Source: Phoebastria nigripes (lineage: Eukaryota; Chordata; Aves; Procellariiformes; Diomedeidae). Taken from it: a stretch of 64,000 nt of DNA. The stretch spans positions 124,001 through 188,000 of the forward strand of contig JAYKAV010000689.1 of the NCBI GenBank assembly GCA_035582835.1. The letters are read 5' to 3'. The notes under the pieces were generated by a model. That model saw only the letters and a list, made by a program, of their open reading frames with translations. It had not been told where the DNA came from and did no database searches. Position numbers and translations under genes: made by a program. Each line of letters opens with the position of its first letter. Position 1 is the stretch's first letter. This document shows, in pieces, positions 10,601 through 64,000 of the stretch.

Positions 10601-12675
10601 ACTTCCTCCCATATTTGGTTCTGGTATCTCGCTCTGTGATGTGACAAGAACAGCTTGACTTAATGTAGACTAAAAGAGACATTGAGACGCATGGAATCTG
10701 AATAATTTGGGAAAAAATCTGCCTGCTGTCAAAACTCAGTATTTTTTTTTTTTTTTTAATGATCGTTGTTGCCACTTTGATTTGTTTTCTGAACTGACTG
10801 CTTTCCGTTCTGTGGAACATTGCTCCAGTAGTGTAAAGTTGGTTGTATTATATAAAGTAATTCCAAATTCTGCTATGCTCATAGTGTGACTGACTCAGTA
10901 AGTGCATCTTTGATTCTTCTGGAGGATAATTTATTCCAGTGTTTCCTGATAAAACAATTTTTGGATTTTTTTTTTTTTTTGGTTAGTGGGAGGATTTAAT
11001 TCTCAGATAACTTTTGAGATACTTAATTTAATCTCCTTCTATGAATATTACAGCTTCAGAATTTATTTTAAAAATCTTTTTTTAAATTATTTTTTCCGTA
11101 CTTCTTTAGTACTGTAGGTGCTGTAAGTGGGCTGTGTTCCTGTAGCAGTCGTCTTCATTGCCTTTCTTTCAAAGTCAGTAAGACCCGTGAATGCGACAGA
11201 GCAATAAAGTGACGCACGGATTTTAGTGAAACACCAGTAACTAGCCACATGCACTGAGCTCATGTGCATGTCTGTGTGAAATATAATTTTTCGTTTCTGT
11301 GTGGATGTAAAGTAATAACGGTCGGTGTATGGAGGGGCTTCACTTGGAGAGAACACATCCCAAAGCACCTGGAAAGATTTTTGCCTCATTGTGGAGTAAG
11401 AGTTCCTTGAGGGTTTAGCTAAGAAAATAAATACTGTACTTAGCAGTCTGTCAGCAGCTGGTCAAGAAAGAAAAACAGTGGGGCATATCCAAAGGAAAAT
11501 TAACAAATACCGTGATATATTACAGTAACATCAAAATTTTCCCTGTATTGCATTAAAAAGTAAGAAGTCCAGGAGAAGGGGGAAAGAAGAACAAGGAATT
11601 TGGACTCTGAATAAATCCCAGAGAAAGAGCTCCTCAGTGCTAGGCTTTTCCTGGGAGGGCAGTCCAGCAGGGCAAAGGTTGCTGTTGTGCTGGGAAGGCT
11701 GGAGCATCCTCTGGGTCAGTAGCTGAACTGNGCAGTGGGGAAAAAAGTTAATCTCAGTTCCATGACAGTATAGCCTTAGTTTCATTTCTGGACATCTTGT
11801 GTCCAGATTCTTCCTATGTCCTGTGGGATTTTTGGTTATCTTCTTGCTTTCATCTGAATTCGCCGTGAGTGAAGGGTGATTTTTAAGGTGAAGGACTAAC
11901 ATCAAGATACTCCATCCCTGTGAGAATTGAAATGAGGGTATGGGAGCCTTTGAATTAGAACGTGTCCTCACTTAAACTGGGAACTAGTTTACGATGTGGT
12001 GGTGCTAGAGTCTGGAAGGAACAAAATACTTTACTGACCATGGTTAACCAGTAATGCTCTTTGAGGAAAGGAACTAAGGTACCAGGGATGGGCTCCAACT
12101 GCATGTTGCTGCCTTTGTGCCTTGTTTTGCATTGGAAGGAAACCTTGGGGCGCAGGCAGGGAATGAAGCGCAGTGCACAGCCTGCTCTGAATGATCAAGG
12201 GACAGGGCTGAGTGCCAGAGTATCCCCAACTTCAGTTCCAACACAGCCTGGAGGACTTCAGTTTTCCTCTTAAGTCTGCTGACATTTTTCTTTGTGATTA
12301 AGCACAATGTTGGGGAAAATCTTTTCTTGGGCAATTATTAGCCATTTGGGTAAAAAGCTCACCTAACAATGTTATAGAAGGTGTGTGAATCTATTATGGC
12401 TCCTCTGGACACAGTACGTGCTATATCTTATTTAGTTCTTGCTATATTGTGATTTTCCACTGGGNGTTACAAAAGATTGAGAAAACTCAGGACTTTTATA
12501 TTTTGGAGTTAATTTAAAGGCGCATGATTCAATATCTAAAACTGATACATTCAGAAAGGAAAAAAAAGTAAATGTAGCATACGTAGGAAAATAAGTAACA
12601 CCTGGTTAAGAAAAAGTAGCGGTTAAGGAGTCACTTGTCCAGAAGAAAAAGTCCCGAAGGGTCATTTCCAGTGGC
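7641..12675. other. Intergenic, no gene recognised
   Basis: About 5 kb of AT-rich DNA with poly-T tracts near 10742-10758 and 10966-10980 and scattered single Ns. Many short open frames exist, but none has family resemblance, codon-use support or splice context. Confidence 0.5.
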
Positions 12676-12679
12676 ATCT

Positions 12680-12865
12680 TCACCATTGGAGCTTTTCCAT
12701 GGGCTCTGAGTCCAGATGTCGGTCAGTGGCTGGAGGGTCACCCAGCACCTCTCGAGGTGGTGCAGTCCTGCCTGCACAGCCTTGTGGGACGTCTGCCGTG
12801 GGCGCTAGCGAGCGCGTGGCCCCGCATCCCTGGGCAGCAGAAGTGAAGCTGTATGACTGTGGATC
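12680..12865. other. Small CpG-rich patch
   Basis: About 180 bases of raised GC and CpG content (for example gcgctagcgagcgcgtgg near 12803) within AT-rich DNA. Frames are open on both strands but match nothing I recognise. It may be a small regulatory element or a fragment of an old repeat. Confidence 0.35.
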
Positions 12866-15800
12866 ACAGCATCTCATCAGTACTTAGATGAATTATTTAG
12901 TGATGGTTGTGTATTATGTGTGTTTGGTAGCTGTTTCGTTAATGCGTTGTCAATTAATTGAGCAATGTCAGTATTTATGTGTATTTTATATAGTCCCTAA
13001 AGTTTTGTCAGCCTGCTGCTATGGAAAGTCAAGTGAAGTCAACTGAAACAATCAAAAGACATCTGTAGAACTATAGCGACCGACTCTTAGATTTTACGGA
13101 AGCTGACAGTGATACTTGTAAGTTGTTTATAATTTTTTTTTTTTAGGTAAAATTGAGTGGTGTTTTTTTTTTTCCAGAAGTACGAACAAATGCAGCTGTT
13201 TGCCCATTGGATCCTGCTGTATCTCAGTCTCACTGTTTATTAAACTTATTTTTGAGTTTAACTCTGTCCTTTCTCGCACTGAAGTAGATCAGATAAAGCT
13301 GTTAAATAACAATATTTTTTTCATACCTGTAAATGTTTTTTTTCCCCTGTACATTTCATTGGTGTTAACGAGGATACTGTGATAAAGCAAAAAGCTAACT
13401 GACATTTCAGCCAAAATGAAAAAATGTGAAATGTATCATGAGAAAGAGATCATGCTCCCTCCAGCTTTTCCCTTCACATTTTGATGCTCTCCACAGAACG
13501 TCAGAGCTTTTAGAAGGGTAGGCAGGATTTGACAACGGCAACCTGACCAAGCTTTTGGGGAAAGGGACTGTAATACTTCTTAGGCGACATCTTCTAGCCC
13601 CGAGACTGATGAGTGTAAATCCTGCTGGACTTGCAGCAGCCTTCCTGCAGACAAATACTGGAAATGGCTCTGCAAAGCCAGCTTGCAAGTGAACAGCAGT
13701 TATTTTAGATAATTAATTTAGATACTTTGTTTCATCCCTTTTTTCTCTGGTGGTTAGGAAATGAAGGTGATAGATGTAACCGATATTTGGGCAGTATTAA
13801 CTGTTTACACGAGGAGCGTTTGTCCCATAGTACCTTAGCTCTTGGTTGACTAGTGCTTGCTCAGATATTTGTAACTGCAGGCCAGTCTGCCAGTAATAGA
13901 TGGATAGGAGCAGATGTTCCTGCTATATTATAACTCATAAGATGTTGGATTTAAGAGTAGACCTACACAGCAGCAGGCTCCAAAACTGCTTTTTGTACCA
14001 AAGAAAAGAGTGCCAAAATTTGTATGAATGTATTTAAAGGAAAATACAGCGAAGGGAGAAGTTGGAGCTTAAATGGGCAGGAAATGAGGAAAAACACTGC
14101 AGATGGGCTTTGTGACTGTGTGGTTTATTTGCAAGGCATTGATTTCTCTAAGAGAATACAGAAGGAAGGTGACTTAAGTAGCTGGAAAACAAAAACCAAG
14201 AATAAAACTATCAAGGGCGAGGGAATTAGAGGAATCTAACAAGGAAGAGATAGCCCATATTCATCCACAAATCAAGATCAATTTAAATTCTCATCAGGTA
14301 ATAACACATTTTTCTTTCTTTTAGGTATGGAATACTCTCCTCTTCCAGAAATTCCTTGCCTTCTATTGAGGTAATACTGATGTATTTTTACTCTTTTTTG
14401 CTTTATTTGACTCTTTCTGGTTATGAACNTTAACAAACATGCACTGATGCACACTTCATAGAGCACTAGTTAATTTTTTTTCTACGTATTGTCACAAATT
14501 CTTCATATCTCTGGTGTTCGTGCCAACTTGATTCTAAGCATCTTTTCAGTAAAACAGAAACACATTTTCTTAGGCAATGTAGGCAAGGCACGTAAAATTT
14601 ACAGAAAATGCAAAGACTTCAGCAACACAGTGTTTGTGTTAGTGATACCATGTTTATTGTTTTTATAACTTTTGGCAGTAAATCTGGCAATTTACTGAAT
14701 TTACAGGTGCCTCATGCCAAGCTCATGGGAATGCTAGAAAGGACCAGTGCATTTGCACGCAACTTGAACTCCTGCTGTGAAATCTTAGAGTGTTTAAATG
14801 TGGAACCGAAGAAGCAGGAAAATATGAATGCTGAACTGAGTGATGTGTCCTTCAGTCTTGTTTGTTGTTTTTGAGGCCTTTGGTAAATGCTTTCCATGGC
14901 ATGTCTATAAATACTTCCCTGACATATTAACACTCTGAGAAGGAAAATCCTTGCTGGCACTAATTAGTTTGCAAGCTGTGATGAAAGGTATATTCTGATT
15001 GTCACTGCTTGTTTAATGTCAGATAGCTCACATCTGAATGATCAGTGTTATGTTTCTTTTATGAAGACCTGAATTTCACTTTTGCATGAATGAGGAAATC
15101 GTAATTGCCACTGGTTAAAGTTTGGTTTCTAAGACATGTATTTTACATTTTAGTTTTCTGTTAAATGCTAATACAAGGCTTTCCTGCACTTAGCTGATGT
15201 GCCAAGTGACTTTTGGAGAAGACTAAATTGATGAGAGGTGGTGTTATGATGTGGCTAGCCCCAGGATTGGTATCAGGAGACATTGAGATTCAGATCTGTA
15301 CTGCAGATGATTTCTCTGTTTTCTCTTGGTTCTGGAGTGTAGTCATGTCCTACTAGGACTTATTTCAGTAGTCACAGCTACCCAACGCAGTTCTGATTCA
15401 GCTGCTTTAGCCAGGAGTAAAGCCAACCCTTCATTTATTTTCCCACCTACTCCAAAGGGGGAATAAGGAAGCGAGCAGCCTCATTTGCACCTACAGGCTT
15501 GAGCCTGTGCTTAGTGTAGCCCATATAGCTGTGGGAAGGAAGGGAGGGAGGGAGGAGAGGGTGTCTCAGGGGAATGTTTTTGGAAGCGATATAGATGCAT
15601 AGGCATGTGTAAACATGACTTTTACAAACAGTTTGACTATTTAGGTTCCTACGTTGACCAGGTCCTTTTTCTTTAAACCTTTCTCACTCATTTATATCAA
15701 ATCATGGAGTGCCTGTCGGTTGTTTTCTAGATGTCCATTCACTTGATTTCATGATACCATGTAATGAAAGGAGGATATTTCTGGCCCTTTGTGCAGTCAG

Positions 15801-16580
15801 CAATGAGTAGTGAAACTTTGCCTTTCTTCTGGTCATATGTGTTATGTTTGGTTTGTATTTCACACAGTTCTTTCCAAACTTCTAGCTCCTGGTTACAGCT
15901 GGACGGTCTGTAATAAAATAGATGGGAGGGGGAAGCAGTGATGAAATGGGGGTTTTGGGAAGAGAGTGTTACAATTCATGAATGTAAAAGCTGGGGTCGA
16001 TGACATGTCTAAAGCCAGCTGTCAAATGTGTCCGTGTTTTGTTTCCTTAAAGAGTATCTGTTGCTGCTCTGGCCAGAGNGTTGCTGGATACTTCCACAAG
16101 CGTAGCTTTGTTTCTTACTGTGATGGTGAAAGAAATGACTGTATTCTCAGTAGTATATATGAATTCACCTTCCCTGCTGCATCAGGAGCTAGCGTGAATC
16201 AAGATGCAACTATTTTTATGTGCATATAGGTTGCTCAGAAGTGAAAAAACCTTCACTGTGTAGTATGCCTGCTGTTGAAAATCACAGGGAGGAATTTCTA
16301 TCTCCAACAATAAATATGCTCTTCTAGTTTTTTGTCTGTCCAGCAGGCAAATGAATCATGAGGTGTATCAGAAAAGCTTGCTGATATACTATTGAACAGA
16401 ATTACAGCTGATCTACCTGTATTGACTTACTCATGGGGGTTTTTTTTGCTATTCTGTTCACTAATTATTAGTGATTCTGTATTTATTGATTATTACATTT
16501 AATATTATTTATTCTGTATTTAGTGATCCACTGGTTTATTTAGTCACTTTCTGAATTTCTTTTCTATCCTTGATGAGTGT
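12866..16580. other. Intergenic, nothing recognised
   Basis: Apart from a short GGGA-rich microsatellite-like stretch near 15535-15560 (gaaggaagggagggagggagg), I see no gene, RNA or nameable repeat. Confidence 0.5.
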
Positions 16581-16584
16581 TACC

Positions 16585-16650
16585 ATGTCTAGCTGTAAAA
16601 TGGGGATAATGGTACTTCCTGTTTTATAGTTTTATGGGCCTGAATTTGTA
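16585..16650 (+). mobile_element. Possible MIR-type SINE remnant
   Basis: The stretch with tgtaaaatggggataatggt followed by acttcctgttttatag resembles the MIR segment that contains ctgtaaaatggggataata and tacctacctcatag. Only about 60 bases are recognisable, so this is a tentative call by eye. Confidence 0.4.
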
Positions 16651-17400
16651 AGCTTCATTTGGATGCATCAGGTTAATGATGAAGAGTATAGAAAGTTCTA
16701 TGACAAAAACACAGGAGTAAAGAAAGGGGCCCAGCAGAGAGGTAAAAACCCTGTTAACACAACTTTTTGGTTTTTTCTACCGCTTTTCTCTAACTTCTAC
16801 TGTTTTTTCATTCTTTGCTTCCCCNTTGTGGTCAGGAGTGACTTACAGGCAGTAGTGACTAGCCAAAGAACAGTGTGGGTCCAAGGCCCATACAGGTCCT
16901 CTCTGTGCCCTGGACATCATGTGCCTTCGGAAGGGTCTGTAGGAACGTGCTTTGTGGCTGCCTTTGGCCACTTAATCTGTTGGGTGCACCACAAGCAAAG
17001 ATCCTTCCATTGCTTCTTACAAACTGCAGGTACAGCCACCATGCCTCCAGCAGCAATGGAGCTGTACTGGCTGCTGCCAGATGCCTTTGCTATTGCTCTT
17101 GCATTAAGCATGACTCTTCCAGCTGGGAATTCATGAAAAGGAATCTATTTTTTGCTCTCTTTAACATACTGTTGGGGAAAAGTCTTGGCAGAGGAAGTTT
17201 TCTGCAGGCAATTTTGGTGTGATTTCCTTGGATACTAAATAACCTACTGAGATCTGCTTTTAAACTAGAACAAAATGATTTGAATTCTCCTTTTGTCAGT
17301 TTTTATAGATGTTGAAGTGTGGTGCTCAGGGCGAGTACAGAAATTTATTCACAGAGAATATTTTTTTTGGCACTTCTGTATTTCATATAAAGAACACACA
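16651..17400. other. Downstream flank of MME, nothing recognised
   Basis: An open + strand frame of about 157 codons starts at 16663. It contains an ambiguous base and hydrophobic low-complexity stretches and resembles no known protein. I do not call it a gene. Confidence 0.4.
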
Positions 17401-17421
17401 TTGCATTTGGCTCAATTTCAG

Positions 17422-17427
17422 TTTATT
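17422..17427 (-). terminator. MME: Candidate poly(A) signal of MME (AATAAA on minus strand)
   Basis: This is the first canonical AATAAA downstream of the MME stop on the minus strand, about 1.3 kb after it. A GU-rich element (TGTGTGTT on the minus strand, 17392-17399) follows about 25 bases later. Another AATAAA lies at 17344-17349 and a weaker ATTAAA at 17593-17598. The choice among them is inferred. A longer 3' UTR is also possible. Confidence 0.4.
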
Positions 17428-18573
17428 ATCAAAATGTTTTTATCAGATGACAAACTCAGAAAGCTAAAAGGAACATAGGTTTTTAAATATACCTATTGTA
17501 GCAGTCATCTGAGGTATCTGGTACTTATTTTTGGAAATCTGTTTGCTTTGATATACAAAGCAGTAAGTTCCTTTGCAATCTGCATGAGGATGTTTAATAC
17601 ATATCACTGCAGATTTAAAGCCTTTTACCTTCTTACTTAAAGCTCCATTCTTGCAGTCAGCTGTGCAGCTTTACTGATGTGAGGACTGACATCGATCAGA
17701 ACATGTATAAATTATGTGCAGGATCAGACCCTAAACACTGAGAAAGTCAGCCTGAAAATTTGAATATTGGTATACTCCATTGGAGAGCTCAGTTTTGTAG
17801 ACTTTGTCTTATTGCCTAATACCATGCTTTACTCAAATTTCCCAGTTCTGTGCAGCCACTGATAAAATATATTACAATACTTCAAGTCAGAAGTGTAGCT
17901 CAGATTTAAATATAAAAACTATGATTTATACATTACTAGAAACTTTAAAAAAGACCAACTTTAGAGAAAGCAAGAAAAAGCTTAGAAAACTGTGAAAGGG
18001 TCTTTGATCACAATCTTACAGGTTATACGTTCAAAAATTAATAAATTACCTACAATTTCAGTTTGGCTGGAAAGCAGTAAATAGACTGTTGTAAATAGTG
18101 ACTTCAGATAATACACACTGGAATAATTAGTGAGAAGTTACTTAACTTAGTTACAGCAGGTCTTTGGACTCCTCTTGTATAAATGGTTTCAAGTAAAAAT
18201 GAAAACATTTGGTAGAACAGATTTATCGTAACAGCAGAGGGTACAAAGTCTGACACTTAGGATATAAGCTGTTGTCTCATTATCATGTTATGATGTCTAA
18301 AACTGTGTGTTACTTAATATTTCCTTCCTCTGCTTGATCAGAAATATGCAGTCACCGACCAGTGGGAGATAATGTGTTATACTTTGACATTTTAAAAAAA
18401 TCCAAAAAGCCACTGGCCAGCGGGGAACAGGATTAACTACAAGTGAAATGCTACTGTACACTATCAAGTGATTTAGATTCTACAGGGTTCAGTGATAGGA
18501 AAAGCAGCTGATCAGCTAGTGCAGCTAGTTGCTGCATTGGCACTCGTCCTTCATTTGATGTTTTGATGTGTGA

Positions 18574-18603
18574 TTTTTTTTTTTTTTTTTTTTTTCCCCC
18601 CCC
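18574..18603. repeat. Homopolymer tract T22 C8
   Basis: Twenty-two T followed by eight C on the + strand. In the MME transcript this reads G8 then A22, shortly after the stop codon. Confidence 0.95.
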
Positions 18604-18740
18604 TTCCCCTGTTTACTAAGAATTACAGTGACTACTCTAGCATATTTCTATCAGTTTTCTTCCCTCCTCCCCTGCTCAAAATTAGTTCAAAATTTCTCTT
18701 TTTCTGGAAAGCTTCTTGAGATGCAAGGTTCACAGTTCTG

Positions 18741-64000
<45,260 letters not shown>

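Larger units (their letters stand above)
17405..18740 (-). other. MME: Probable MME 3' UTR (left end uncertain)
   Basis: This is the minus-strand sequence between the MME stop codon and the first plausible poly(A) signal. It is AT-rich with no second coding frame. It includes a G8A22 tract (minus sense) only about 140 bases after the stop. Confidence 0.45.

Noticed and set aside
11531..11971. 146-codon minus-strand frame
   Set aside because: It has an ambiguous base in the middle, no similarity to a known protein and no supporting splice sites.
16663..17136. Open frame of 157 codons on the + strand downstream of MME
   Set aside because: It contains an N, low-complexity hydrophobic stretches and no recognisable domain. 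It has no splice or promoter context, and overlapping frames are also open.

Overview
This is a bird nuclear genome window. The evidence is several CR1 retrotransposon remnants with the avian-type 3' end, which ends in short direct repeats related to ATTCTATG, together with a large split gene and a micropeptide gene whose products are clearly amniote-like. No bacterial, plasmid, CRISPR or phage features are present. Human sequences used for comparison are recalled, not searched.

Region 1 (about 1-1.4 kb, + strand): the last two exons of STRIT1, which encodes the SERCA-activating micropeptide DWORF. The exon at 647-746 carries all but the first few codons of a peptide of about 35 residues. The exon starting at 836 is 3' UTR with two AATAAA signals. 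The first exon, expected to encode about four residues, lies to the left of the window.

Region 2 (about 1.4-17.4 kb): intergenic DNA with no supported protein gene. It holds an old and a young CR1 fragment, a GC-rich block at 6.4-7.6 kb containing a hierarchical 28/55-bp minisatellite, two smaller CpG-rich patches and a possible MIR-type SINE remnant.

Region 3 (about 17.4 kb to the right edge, - strand): MME (neprilysin, M13 zinc endopeptidase). Twenty-two coding exons can be placed with consensus splice sites and continuous phase. They encode residues 35-750 in human numbering with no insertion or deletion relative to the human length of 750. The first 34 codons, the 5' UTR and the promoter lie beyond position 64000. 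All catalytic and zinc-binding residues and all 12 expected cysteines are present. The introns hold further CR1 copies, a possible SINE remnant, low-complexity tracts and a 15-N gap.

MME and STRIT1 converge, with their 3' ends about 16 kb apart. They act in unrelated places: extracellular peptide degradation for neprilysin, sarcoplasmic-reticulum calcium uptake for DWORF. I see no operon-like or system-like relationship between them and no credible new multi-gene system. The most noteworthy items are the DWORF gene, which is very easily missed, the minisatellite, and the altered N-glycosylation sites of neprilysin.
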